Source: DATATB01 sp036268995
GTDB taxonomy: Bacteria > Planctomycetota > Planctomycetia > Pirellulales > PNKZ01
DNA length: 64,000 nucleotides
NCBI GenBank assembly: GCA_036268995.1
Contig: DATATB010000087.1
Location: 62,001-126,000, forward strand
Direction: 5' to 3'
Shown here: piece after piece, positions 39,290 to 47,660 of the stretch
Layout: every line of letters begins with the position of its first letter
How positions within the stretch are numbered: position 1 is the stretch's first letter
Program-made: the position numbers and the translations under genes
The notes under the pieces: model-generated
Told to the model about the DNA's origin: nothing
Seen by the model: only the letters and a program-made list of their open reading frames with translations
The model's database searches: none

Positions 39290-40432
39290 TCAATCTTGTG
39301 CAGCCGCTGTGCCGCTGTCTTCTTCGGCAACGCCCGAAGCAAGCGGGGCGCCAGCGGTCATGATCTTGCTTCTCAGTTCCTCGACCAAGGCGGGATTTTC
39401 TTCGAGGTAGGCACGAGTTTTTTCGCGACCCTGGCCCAATTGCATGTCGCCGTAGCGGAACCAGGCCCCGGAACGAACGACCAATTTTTGGACCATGGCC
39501 AGGTCGAGCACGTCTCCCTCGTAGCTGATTCCCTTGGAATGCATCATATCAAACTCGGCGACCTTAAAGGGAGGCGCCACCTTGTTTTTGACGACTTTGG
39601 CCCGCACCCGCTGGCCGACGACGTCCTCCCCCTCTTTCAACTGGCCGATCCGGCGAACGTCGATCCGGCACGACGAGTAGAACTTCAAGGCCCTGCCGCC
39701 GGGGGTCGTCTCCGGGCTGCCGAACATGACCCCGATCTTCTCGCGGATCTGATTGATGAAAATCACGCAGGTCTTGCTTTTGGAGATCACGCCCGTCAGC
39801 TTGCGCAGGGCCTGGCTCATGAGCCGGGCTTGCAGACCGACGTGGGTATCCCCCATTTCGCCATCCAGTTCCTTTTTAGGCACCAGGGCGGCCACCGAGT
39901 CGATCACGATCACATCCACCGCGTTGGACTTGATGAGCATTTCCGTAATGTGCATCGCTTCTTCGCCGCTGCTGGGCTGGCTGACCAGCAGCGTTTCCAG
40001 CTCGACACCTAGTTTTTTGGCCCAGCTCGGGTCGAGCGCGTGCTCGGCGTCGATAAAGGCCGCGATGCCGCCGGTCCGCTGAGCCTGGGCCACGCCGTGC
40101 AGGGCCAGCGTGGTTTTGCCGCTGGATTCCGGCCCGTAGATTTCGACAATTCTACCTTTCGGCAGGCCCTGGCCGCCCAAAGCAATGTCCAACGACAGGC
40201 TGCCGGTGGGAATGCCCTCGATACGGGCGGCATGATCGGACCCCAGCGGCATAATCGCGCCTTCGCCGAACTCCTTTTCGATCTGCGCCAGGGTGTTTTT
40301 GAGCGCCGGATGCGAGTCGAGCATGACTTCCGCGGCGTCGGAGCTCCCGGTCTTGTTCGTACGTCCGGCGGCTTTGGTCGAAGACGCGTCTTTTTTGGCC
40401 ATGCGATGATTGGACTTTACGGCAGTAACCAT
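39290..40432 (-). CDS. recA: Recombinase RecA
   Basis: A 380-residue RecA: strand exchange, recombinational repair and co-protease for LexA. It has the P-loop GPESSGKT, the NQIREKIGVMFGSPETTPGG loop and a C-terminal region. About 35 extra Lys/Ser-rich residues precede the core, so the start could be ATG 40432 (GAGG upstream) or ATG 40402 (MAKKDASS). An SOS-box-like site lies 89 bases upstream. The protease gene follows. Confidence 0.95.
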   Translation of the reverse strand: MVTAVKSNHRMAKKDASSTKAAGRTNKTGSSDAAEVMLDSHPALKNTLAQIEKEFGEGAIMPLGSDHAARIEGIPTGSLSLDIALGGQGLPKGRIVEIYGPESSGKTTLALHGVAQAQRTGGIAAFIDAEHALDPSWAKKLGVELETLLVSQPSSGEEAMHITEMLIKSNAVDVIVIDSVAALVPKKELDGEMGDTHVGLQARLMSQALRKLTGVISKSKTCVIFINQIREKIGVMFGSPETTPGGRALKFYSSCRIDVRRIGQLKEGEDVVGQRVRAKVVKNKVAPPFKVAEFDMMHSKGISYEGDVLDLAMVQKLVVRSGAWFRYGDMQLGQGREKTRAYLEENPALVEELRSKIMTAGAPLASGVAEEDSGTAAAQD

Positions 40433-40520
40433 GAGTCAGGACCTCGTGCCGGCGAAGGTTTTCTGGAACAACGGGCGATCGGAAACAGGCGAATCGACCC
40501 GTCACGTGTACGCATGAATA

Positions 40521-40536
40521 GTGTATCGGCGTACAG
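40521..40536 (-). promoter_or_regulatory. Possible LexA (SOS) box upstream of recA
   Basis: The minus strand reads CTGTACGCCGATACAC, a CTGT-N8-ACAG pattern with one mismatch. Overlapping it are the inverted arms GTACGC (40508-40513) and GCGTAC (40529-40534). Planctomycete LexA sites vary, so this is weak. Confidence 0.35.
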
Positions 40537-40667
40537 TTCTCGCTGCAAGAGATTTTGTTGGTCAGCCGCTTAGTTTTTTCCTTTCGGGATGACGATCGAT
40601 CACGCGAATGATTTGCCGGGCAACAAGATAGCAATGCCGGCGGCAATTTGCCACTTTCGGTCGATCC

Positions 40668-41249
40668 TTATGAGCCATTTAGGCGCGCGTGGCTGAGCGG
40701 ATCGTATTTGGGCCCGTTGCGGCCGAGTTCGCTGGCAAAGACCACCACTTCACATACGTCGGTGATGCCGCCGGCAAACTCGCGGCAGGCTGCCACCCGG
40801 TCGGCAAGGTCCTGGATGCCGGCCGGAGTGCTATTGCGCACGCGGCCGATGGTCAAATGCGGCCGAAAGCGTCGCTGTTCGCTGCGAAAGCCATGCGGGG
40901 CCAGGCCACGTTCCACGGCCTCGTGCACCTCTCGCATGGCATCAGCCCCCTCGTCGACGCCCAACCACAAGGTCCGCGGCCGCTCGAGCGTGGGAAAGGC
41001 GCCCGCCCCGTGTGCTTGCACGTCAAACGGGGGCAAGTCGATCACCGCGTCGGCCACGGCCGTGCAGATGTCGGGCAATTCCAGCAGCGGCACGTCGCCC
41101 AGGAATTTCAAAGTGAAGTGTAGATTCTCCGGCTCGACCCATTTGACATTGGCCGAAGTCGGGGCCAATTCAGCGATCAGCTTTCGGGCCTTGCCGCGAA
41201 TATCAGACGAAATCTCGACCGCCACGAACGCACGCACGGTTTTTTCCAT
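40668..41249 (-). CDS. thpR: RNA 2',3'-cyclic phosphodiesterase (LigT family)
   Basis: A 193-residue 2H phosphoesterase with the two signature motifs HFTLKFLG (about residue 43) and HLTIGRV (about residue 126). The family opens 2',3'-cyclic phosphates at RNA ends; the bacterial role is not well known. I start it at ATG 41249 (MEKTVRAF), since the upstream frame is a low-complexity repeat region. It lies between cstA and recA, apparently a separate unit. Confidence 0.87.
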   Translation of the reverse strand: MEKTVRAFVAVEISSDIRGKARKLIAELAPTSANVKWVEPENLHFTLKFLGDVPLLELPDICTAVADAVIDLPPFDVQAHGAGAFPTLERPRTLWLGVDEGADAMREVHEAVERGLAPHGFRSEQRRFRPHLTIGRVRNSTPAGIQDLADRVAACREFAGGITDVCEVVVFASELGRNGPKYDPLSHARLNGS

Positions 41250-41262
41250 ACGCGCATTGTAA

Positions 41263-41294
41263 AGGGAAATGATGAATGCGGAATGATGAATGGG
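41263..41294. repeat. ATGATGAATGCGGA repeat, copy 1
   Basis: ATGATGAATGCGGAATGATG followed by AATG recurs at 47248-47278. It lies between thpR and cstA. Confidence 0.6.
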
Positions 41295-41418
41295 GAAACG
41301 CGGCAAGCCGGCCGTCGTAGGTCCGGCGAGCCGAGCCGGACCGGTCGCAAAGTTGGCCCGCGCGTAACTGCGGGTGCCGCTCGGCTCGCGGCACCTACGG
41401 GCTGCCGTCCGCGTGGGG

Positions 41419-43173
41419 CTACGCGGTGGCCATTGCCGGCGAAGGGTCGGGCTCGGGCGTGGGCGGCCGCCGTGTGTCGCCCAGCAGGATTACGCGTACG
41501 GCTTCCACCAGCATCAATCCGGCCAGGAACATCAGCACCAGGCCGACCCAGGGCACCGGATCGCTGGGCACGGCCCATGCGCCGTCGGCGAAAAAGTGCG
41601 GCAGCGTCAAGCTCACCAGGGCCCAGATGCTCATCGTGTACATGAACACCATCGGTAAGCCGATGACGAACCAGACCCAGACCGCCCGGCGGGTTCGCCA
41701 TAGCCAAACGGTCACGCCCAGCAGCGTCAGGGCGGCCAGGAGTTGATTGCTGGCGCCGAACAGGTTCCAGAACATCATCCACACCGGAACCGGCGCGTCG
41801 ACGGGATGCCGCAGCAGAAAAAACAGCGGCACACCGGCCGTGAGCGCCGTGACCAGCGTGCGGCCCACGGGCCCGCGCCAGCCGGTCAGCTCTTGCAAAA
41901 TGTAGCGGCCCAGCCGGGTGCAGACATCCAGCGTGTCGTACACAAACGTGGTGAAGGCCATCAAGGCAAACGACATCCCCAGGGCTTTGGAAATGCCGAG
42001 CACTTCCAGAAAACTGCCGATGCCGTGGGCGTAAATCACATTGGCCTTCACGCCTTTCAGCTCGGGCGCGCCTTGGGCAAACATCATCACGCAGCACAGT
42101 GAGACGATGGCCACCATCGCCTCGAGCAGCATGGCTCCATAGCCAATAACGCGGGCGTCGGTCTCGCGACGGAGCTGCTTGCTGGTCGTGCCCGAGGCGA
42201 TCATCGAATGAAAACCGGAACACGCGCCGCAGGCAATGGTGATGAACAGGAAAGGCAGCAGCGGCGTTTTGCCGCTCAGCATGTCCATAGGGCCCGAGCC
42301 GGTGAAGGCCGGGTACTTGATTTCCTTGCCGCCCAGCACGAGGCCCAGGGCGCCGGCGCCCAAGGCGATATACAGAAAGTAACCGCCCAAATGACCTCGC
42401 GGCTGCAATAGCAGCCACACCGGCACCACGGCGGCGACCAGGCAATACACCAGCAGGGCCACGTCCCACATCTTGCGGGCTTGCCCTTCATCGACACCGG
42501 TCAGGCCGGCCACGTCGAAGGGAATGAACTGCCCGACCCAGATCGCCACGCCCACCAGCGGCAGGAAGATCAGCGTGGCCACGCCCAGCGACAGCCGCGT
42601 GTAGCGCAGCAGCAGGCCCATGACGATCGGCAGCACGAGATACAACAGCGAGCTGCTGGCGATCGCCCCGCCGCCAATACCGCCGTTTTCATCGCTCACC
42701 GTGCCGACAAAGGAGCCGGCCGTCACGTCGGTGAAGGCCACGATGATGTAGACCAAGGCAATCCAGACGAAGGCCAGAAACAGCAGGTACGAGCGCTGGC
42801 TCATGTGATCGCGTACGACTTCGGCAATCGACCGTGCCCGATGGCGGATCGAAGCCGTGAGCGCGGCCATGTCATGCACGCCGCCGATAAACACCGAGCC
42901 CACCAGGATCCAAATCAGTGCCGGCAGCCAGCCGAACATCACGCCGGCCAGGATCGGTCCGACAATCGGCCCGGCGGCCGCGATCGCCGAGAAGTGCTGG
43001 CTGAGCAAGAACTTCGGCTCGATGGGGGCATAGTCGATATCGTCGCGCAGGGTCACGGCCGGGGTCTTGGCCTCGGGATCGAGCTTCAGCAGCCTGGCGA
43101 GCAGCTTGCCGTAGGTGAAATAGGCCACGGTCAAAACGATGGCGGCAAACAGCACGACGACGAGCAGGCTCAT
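41419..43173 (-). CDS. cstA: Carbon starvation protein CstA (peptide/pyruvate transporter)
   Basis: A 584-residue membrane protein with about 16 hydrophobic helices, matching CstA from near its start (PKFLLSQHFSAIAAAGPIVGP) to WNLFGASNQLLAALTLL. Family members import peptides or pyruvate during carbon starvation. I start it at ATG 43173 (MSLLVVVLFAA), with AGGA upstream; the frame extends to 43281. No cognate two-component system is adjacent. Confidence 0.9.
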   Translation of the reverse strand: MSLLVVVLFAAIVLTVAYFTYGKLLARLLKLDPEAKTPAVTLRDDIDYAPIEPKFLLSQHFSAIAAAGPIVGPILAGVMFGWLPALIWILVGSVFIGGVHDMAALTASIRHRARSIAEVVRDHMSQRSYLLFLAFVWIALVYIIVAFTDVTAGSFVGTVSDENGGIGGGAIASSSLLYLVLPIVMGLLLRYTRLSLGVATLIFLPLVGVAIWVGQFIPFDVAGLTGVDEGQARKMWDVALLVYCLVAAVVPVWLLLQPRGHLGGYFLYIALGAGALGLVLGGKEIKYPAFTGSGPMDMLSGKTPLLPFLFITIACGACSGFHSMIASGTTSKQLRRETDARVIGYGAMLLEAMVAIVSLCCVMMFAQGAPELKGVKANVIYAHGIGSFLEVLGISKALGMSFALMAFTTFVYDTLDVCTRLGRYILQELTGWRGPVGRTLVTALTAGVPLFFLLRHPVDAPVPVWMMFWNLFGASNQLLAALTLLGVTVWLWRTRRAVWVWFVIGLPMVFMYTMSIWALVSLTLPHFFADGAWAVPSDPVPWVGLVLMFLAGLMLVEAVRVILLGDTRRPPTPEPDPSPAMATA

Positions 43174-43294
43174 GGCGAGAGCGTCCTGAACAGGAGCAGT
43201 GGAGCGGGCAGGTAAGTTGAGCAGCCACAGGAGTATAGCAAAAATCCCGCAGGGCGCACCACGAGAAAACCCAAGCCGCAACGGCGAACGGCGG

Positions 43295-43361
43295 GTAGCG
43301 GAATTCGTGAGAATTCCGTCGCGCGTGGGGAATTGGTCGGAAGTCTCACGACTTCCGCTAC
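43295..43361. repeat. Palindromic repeat (GTAGCGGAA family)
   Basis: Left arm 43295-43318 (GTAGCGGAATTCGTGAGAAT and TCCG) and right arm 43338-43361. Fourth copy of the family found at 7962, 9347 and 27162. It lies 9 bases past the efpL stop. Confidence 0.85.
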
Positions 43362-43370
43362 GACTCTAGC

Positions 43371-43934
43371 TTAGGCGCGCGAGAGATATTCGGCGGTGCG
43401 GGTGTCGACCTTGATGGTTTCGCCTTCGCTCAGATACTCGGGCACTTGCACAACCAGCCCGGTTTCGAGCGTGGCGGGTTTGGTGCGGCTGGTGGCCGAA
43501 TTGCCTTTGATGCCAGGGTCGCACTGCACGACGCGCAGCTCGACGGTGGCCGGCAATTGAATGCCGACGCACTCGCCGTTGTGGATTAAGGCCTGAATGC
43601 CTTCCAGCTCTTCGGTCATGAACCGGCGCTCTTGCTCCAGTTCTTCGGCGTGCAGGCCATATTGGTTGTAGTCCTCCTGATCGAGGAAATAGACCTGCGC
43701 GGCATCGGCATACATGAACTTGATCGGCCGCCGCTCGAAATCGGCCTCGGGGAGCGATTCGCCCCCTTTGAGCGTGATATCGACCTTCTGCCGCGTGAGC
43801 AGATTGCGAGCCCGGTACTTGTAGAGCGTGGCGGCGCCGCGGGCCGAGGGGCTGAAGACGTTGATCGTCTCGATCATGCAGGGGGCGCCCTGGAAGTTGA
43901 GCACCATGCCGGTCTTGATTTCTTTGGCAATCAT
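43371..43934 (-). CDS. efpL: Elongation factor P-like protein (EfpL/YeiP type)
   Basis: A 187-residue EF-P family protein. The tip reads SPSARGAATLYK, matching E. coli YeiP (SPTARGAATLYK), not the Lys of EF-P. The C-terminal block (PGIKGNSATSRTKPATLETGLV and QVPEYLSEGE) also fits YeiP. EF-P-type proteins relieve ribosome stalling at proline stretches; EfpL has an unmodified Arg tip with a partly different role. Operon partners appear to be the two small genes and proC upstream. Domain order OB-fold pairs is complete. Confidence 0.88.
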   Translation of the reverse strand: MIAKEIKTGMVLNFQGAPCMIETINVFSPSARGAATLYKYRARNLLTRQKVDITLKGGESLPEADFERRPIKFMYADAAQVYFLDQEDYNQYGLHAEELEQERRFMTEELEGIQALIHNGECVGIQLPATVELRVVQCDPGIKGNSATSRTKPATLETGLVVQVPEYLSEGETIKVDTRTAEYLSRA

Positions 43935-43976
43935 CGGTGAAAGAACGACACTTAAAGGTGTCGGCTAGGGGGTTGG

Positions 43977-44450
43977 TTACATGATCGTGCCGGCTTGGGG
44001 ATCGACGCAAATGCCGTCGGTCAGGTGCACCAGGGCTTCGAGCACGATCAGCAGGGCACTGGGATCGAACATGTCGTCCATTTCTTCCTCCGAAAGCTGC
44101 TCGACCACCTCTTCGAAGTGCATGACTTCAAAGCGGGCGTCGCAACGCCGCAGCCGGGCCAGCCTGTCGGGATCCACGTCGGCCGGGTTCATGTCGGCGG
44201 CTACCGTGGCGCCTTCGGCCCGGACTTCGGCACCGGCGCTGCACTCGATTTCCAGCGCCGCATGGTCTTCGCGTGAGCGCACGGTCAGGGCCGAGATCAG
44301 CCCATCGCCGTCGGCTTCGCCGGCTTCGAGCTCGAAATGGCCGCGCAGATGGCCGACGACTTCTTCAACCTTCTCCAGCAGCGGCCGGCGTTTGGCCTCG
44401 AACCAGATGAAGTACGTTTCGCGCCACTGGAATTGATCGTCGTCAGGCAC
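43977..44450 (-). CDS. Hypothetical protein upstream of efpL
   Basis: A 157-residue soluble protein of unrecognised family. It starts with GTG at 44450 after AAGGAGA. The N-terminal half has Trp/Phe and the second half is acidic (SEEEMDDMFDPSALLIVLEALVHLTDG). That last segment is echoed by the C terminus of the receiver-like protein at 47657 (LLVLEVMVHLTEDYR). It lies between the 78-residue gene and efpL, with 42 bases to efpL, suggesting one transcript. Confidence 0.65.
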   Translation of the reverse strand: MPDDDQFQWRETYFIWFEAKRRPLLEKVEEVVGHLRGHFELEAGEADGDGLISALTVRSREDHAALEIECSAGAEVRAEGATVAADMNPADVDPDRLARLRRCDARFEVMHFEEVVEQLSEEEMDDMFDPSALLIVLEALVHLTDGICVDPQAGTIM

Positions 44451-44505
44451 TGCGTTCTCCTTGCCACACGCCACCAGCCGCCGACGGCGGCCACTTTGCC
44501 GGGGC

Positions 44506-44742
44506 TTATTCCCAGTTGTCGCCCTCGGGAGGCTCGACGCCGCCGGCCCACTCTTCGAGCGCCGCCAAAAGTCCGTCACGCTGCTCGTGATTGGCCCACA
44601 CGCTCTCGCCCTGTTCCAGGCGGATTTCGTAAAAGCCTTCGCGTTGGCAATCGTCTTCGCCGCAAAAATGGGGCGTCGCCGAGACCCAAATCACACGGTA
44701 CAGCGGAACATGCTTGTCATCGACCAGGTAAAACACGGACAT
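44506..44742 (-). CDS. Small hypothetical protein
   Basis: A 78-residue protein of unknown family, with Trp/Glu-rich segments and CGEDDCQREG. I start it at ATG 44742 (MSVFYLVDDKHVPLYRVIW). ATG 44778 is in frame and overlaps the proC stop as ATGA, so a coupled start of 90 residues is also possible. It sits in a compact minus-strand run from proC to efpL. Confidence 0.55.
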   Translation of the reverse strand: MSVFYLVDDKHVPLYRVIWVSATPHFCGEDDCQREGFYEIRLEQGESVWANHEQRDGLLAALEEWAGGVEPPEGDNWE

Positions 44743-44774
44743 CGTAAGGGGAGTCCTCGCACAAGGGAACCGTT

Positions 44775-45590
44775 TCATTGCGGCCGGCCGAGCTCGATCG
44801 AACGGCGCGTGGCTGCCTCGACAGCCGCCATTAGGGCCGCCCGCAGGCCGCCGGTCTCCAGGGCCTGCAAGCCGGCAATGGTCGTGCCGCCCGGGCTGGC
44901 CACCTGGTCTTTCAAGGCCGCGGGATGCTCGCCACTGGTCAGCACCATCTGGGCAGATCCCAGCACGGTCTGTGCCGCCAGTTGCAGGGCCACGTTGCGT
45001 GGCAGCCCCATGCGGACCCCGCCGTCGGCCAGGGCTTCGATCATCACAAACACAAAGGCCGGGCCAGAGCCCGACAGGCCGGTCACCGCGTCCAGCAGCT
45101 TTTCGTCCAGCTCGAAGGCCCGGCCCACGGACTCGAGCAACTGTTTGACCAGGGCCCGGTCGTCGGGCGTCGCCCTAGGACCGGGACAATAGGCACTGGC
45201 TCCCTGGCCGACCAGGCAGGGGGTATTGGGCATCACGCGCATCAGGCGAGGCTTTACTCCCAAGCCTTCAGACAGCGCTAGCAGCGGAATGCCCGCAGCC
45301 ACAGAAATGACCAGGTGTTCGGACGACATGCCGCCGGAGAGCTCGCTCATGGCGGCGGCCATCTGTTGCGGCTTGACCGCCAAGAACAGCACCTGTGCGG
45401 CTTCGGCCACCTGGCGATTGCCGGCCAGGGTCCGGCCGCCGGTCTCGCTGCCGAACCGCTGGGCGGCTTCCGCCACTGGGTCGCTGGCGCAGATTTGAGC
45501 AGGCTGGGCCAGCCCGGCCGCGACAAAGCCCCGTGCCAGGGCGGTTGCCATGCGGCCGGCACCGATAAACCCAAATTGTTTGGCTGGCAT
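44775..45590 (-). CDS. proC: Pyrroline-5-carboxylate reductase
   Basis: A 271-residue ProC, the last step of proline synthesis (NAD(P)H reduces pyrroline-5-carboxylate). It has the Rossmann start FGFIGAGRMATALARGF, the MPNTPCLVGQGAS block, and the C-terminal substrate-site region GLSGSGPAFVFVMIEAL and SPGGTTIAGL. The length is usual. A 178-base gap separates it from the TolC-like gene upstream, so it may head the unit ending at efpL. Confidence 0.94.
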   Translation of the reverse strand: MPAKQFGFIGAGRMATALARGFVAAGLAQPAQICASDPVAEAAQRFGSETGGRTLAGNRQVAEAAQVLFLAVKPQQMAAAMSELSGGMSSEHLVISVAAGIPLLALSEGLGVKPRLMRVMPNTPCLVGQGASAYCPGPRATPDDRALVKQLLESVGRAFELDEKLLDAVTGLSGSGPAFVFVMIEALADGGVRMGLPRNVALQLAAQTVLGSAQMVLTSGEHPAALKDQVASPGGTTIAGLQALETGGLRAALMAAVEAATRRSIELGRPQ

Positions 45591-45743
45591 GGCGCGTTTT
45601 CAGCAGAACACGTTGTGCGTCAGCGGCCGAAGTGCCGGCTGCCGCTTCATTTCGCGTTATGCTACGTAAAACGGCCGGCGCAGACAATCGCCGCCCCAGC
45701 GGCTGGGGGGAATGGCGGGCGTTGGACGGGTGCCGCTCGAGGC

Positions 45744-45765
45744 CCCAGGGACCGCAGTCCCTGGG
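45744..45765. repeat. Hairpin after TolC-like gene (AGCCC/GGGCT family)
   Basis: CCCAGGGA and TCCCTGGG pair around CCGCAG-type bases. It sits just past the stop at 45769 on the minus strand. Relatives are at 950 and 54781. There is no T run on the minus strand, but one on the plus strand. Confidence 0.5.
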
Positions 45766-45768
45766 CTT

Positions 45769-47148
45769 TTAAGGGTTGGAAAAGGCCGGGGGCGGCTCGG
45801 AGGGCTCGGCCGTTTCGCCGGGCGGCAGCGGCAACGGTTCGCCGCTCGCGGGGGTGCGGATGGCCGGCAGCACGCACACTCCCTGGCAGCCGGCCCGGGC
45901 TTCGCACTCCGAGATCAGCCGGCCCTGCAACTCGGCCAGCTTGACCCGGGCGATTTCCCAGGCGGCGATGGCATGGATCACGTTGCCGTCGGCATCGAGC
46001 GATTTGAGCCGCGCGGCGCCGATATCGACAAACGTGCTTTGACCGGTCGTGCTCTTGGCGCGCAAGGCGGCGATATGGTGCTGCCAGTTGGCGGCGGTTT
46101 CCTTGGCCAGCGCGATTTGCCGCAGGCGATCGTTGACTTCGGCCACGCCGCTGCGGATTTGCTCGCTGAGCTGCTGCTCGCGCTGGTTAGCGTATTGCAC
46201 GAGCTGCTGCCGCCGCAGCGGGACTTCGGTCCGTGAGGCTTTGTGCTTAGCCAGCATGGCGCCCAGGTGCGGCGCACACTTGACCGCCTCCGCGCCCAGC
46301 ATCCCGTTGATGCTCCGTAGCGCCTGATTGATGGCCGGCAGCGTGTCTTCGTTGACCGCGTTGGACAGTTGCCGCAGGCCGCGGATTTCGGGCCGCATGG
46401 CCAGGCCCGTGCTCACGGCTTCGTCGGCATCGATGGGCTCGACCGTCACGGTCAGCGGCGTGCTGGGCCAGAGCCGGGCGTCGGGATTCTCGGCCGATAC
46501 GCCGAGTAGCCGGCGCAGGTCGTGATTGGATTGCAAGCGTTGGATTTCCGCATCGATGCGCCGTGAGCGCAACTCGGCCAGTTGCCGGGTGTACTCGGAA
46601 TCGTCGAAGGGAACTTCCAGGCCTTGCTGCCGCATTTCCTTCACGCGGCGCATGTCGCCTTCCAATTCCTGCTCGCTGTGAATCCCCAGGTCGAGCCGCG
46701 CCTCGACTTCGGCCAGCGAGTAATAAAGTTGCAAGGCCTGGCTGGCCGAATGGTTGCGGTCTTCCTCGGCCGCGGTCGACAATGCCCGCAGGCGAACCGC
46801 AGTTTCGGGCGAGATTCCGTGCCGGCTCTGCGATCGCAAAACGCGGCGCTCGCCGTCCATCAAATTGGCCAATGACGACTGCTCGGCGGCGCGGCACTGG
46901 CAATCTTCGGCGGTCAGTGCGTAATACAGCGTGCCATCAGCCGATTTGCCGATCGCCGAATTCACGCTGGCCAACGAGCCGACGGCACTGGTGTCGGTGA
47001 CGATCTTGGAGCGCTCGATTAGCTCCATCGGCGCTTCGAAATGGGACCAACAGCCCGGCGTGGGGCAGCACGTTCGACGCTGAGCGCAGCCGCCGGCCCA
47101 AACGGCCGCGACCACAACTGCCAGCAGCGCGCACTGCCACCGGTGCAT
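45769..47148 (-). CDS. TolC-family-like outer membrane lipoprotein
   Basis: A 459-residue lipoprotein (lipobox VWAGGCAQ). The body is long helical coiled coil, typical of TolC-type outer membrane factors: AALSTAAEEDRNHSASQALQLYYSLAEVEARLDLG and AMRPEIRGLRQLSN. There are two apparent repeats of such helices. The ending is Pro-rich. No inner-membrane pump or periplasmic adaptor gene is nearby. I start it at ATG 47148 for the signal peptide (frame to 47190). It may be an efflux or export component. Confidence 0.65.
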   Translation of the reverse strand: MHRWQCALLAVVVAAVWAGGCAQRRTCCPTPGCWSHFEAPMELIERSKIVTDTSAVGSLASVNSAIGKSADGTLYYALTAEDCQCRAAEQSSLANLMDGERRVLRSQSRHGISPETAVRLRALSTAAEEDRNHSASQALQLYYSLAEVEARLDLGIHSEQELEGDMRRVKEMRQQGLEVPFDDSEYTRQLAELRSRRIDAEIQRLQSNHDLRRLLGVSAENPDARLWPSTPLTVTVEPIDADEAVSTGLAMRPEIRGLRQLSNAVNEDTLPAINQALRSINGMLGAEAVKCAPHLGAMLAKHKASRTEVPLRRQQLVQYANQREQQLSEQIRSGVAEVNDRLRQIALAKETAANWQHHIAALRAKSTTGQSTFVDIGAARLKSLDADGNVIHAIAAWEIARVKLAELQGRLISECEARAGCQGVCVLPAIRTPASGEPLPLPPGETAEPSEPPPAFSNP

Positions 47149-47247
47149 GCCAGACCCCCACGCAATCGGCAAATGGTTTCGATAGTACATCCCCTACAAT
47201 CATCGCCGATGACCTCACCCCGTCTGAAGGAAATGTGGGGAGGAAAC

Positions 47248-47334
47248 GATGAATGATGAATGCGGAATGATGAATGCAATGCAGGCGGAGCCGCGTGCCC
47301 CCCTATTCATCATTCATCATTCATCATTCATTCC
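47248..47334. repeat. ATGATGAATGCGGA repeat, copy 2, palindromic
   Basis: ATGAATGATGAATGCGGAAT (47248 onward) and ATTCATCATTCATCATTCAT (47305 onward) form a palindrome. The final codons and TGA (47328-47330) of the MazG gene lie in the right arm. Confidence 0.65.
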
Positions 47335-47660
47335 GGCTTCGGGTACTTCAGCCGGTTGAGCGCCATCTTGCGCTCCAGCGAGGCGGCCAGGTCGAGGCCC
47401 AGGGCGTTGGCCATGGCGACCGTGTAGGCCAGCACGTCGGCGAGTTCTTCGGCTACCGGTTCGAGTTCATCCGGCTGGTCGGCCATGGCGAGCGATTGCT
47501 CGCCGGTGAGCCATTGGAAGTGTTCCATCAGCTCGGCCGCTTCGATGGCCAGCGACATGGCCAGGTTCTTGGGCGTGTGGAATTGCTCCCAGTTCCGCTC
47601 GGCGACGAATTGGCCGACCAGGTCGCGCAGCTCCTGCACGGTGGTTTGCCCGTCGTTCAT
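47328..47660 (-). CDS. MazG-like nucleotide pyrophosphohydrolase
   Basis: A 110-residue all-alpha NTP pyrophosphatase of the dCTPase/MazG class. The metal-binding EExxE-type segments are in LAIEAAELMEHFQW and EELADVLAYTVAMANALG. The family hydrolyses nucleoside triphosphates, often for house-cleaning; substrate unknown. Its start overlaps the receiver-protein stop as ATGA (47657-47660), so they are coupled. The stop is within a palindromic repeat. Confidence 0.85.
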   Translation of the reverse strand: MNDGQTTVQELRDLVGQFVAERNWEQFHTPKNLAMSLAIEAAELMEHFQWLTGEQSLAMADQPDELEPVAEELADVLAYTVAMANALGLDLAASLERKMALNRLKYPKPE

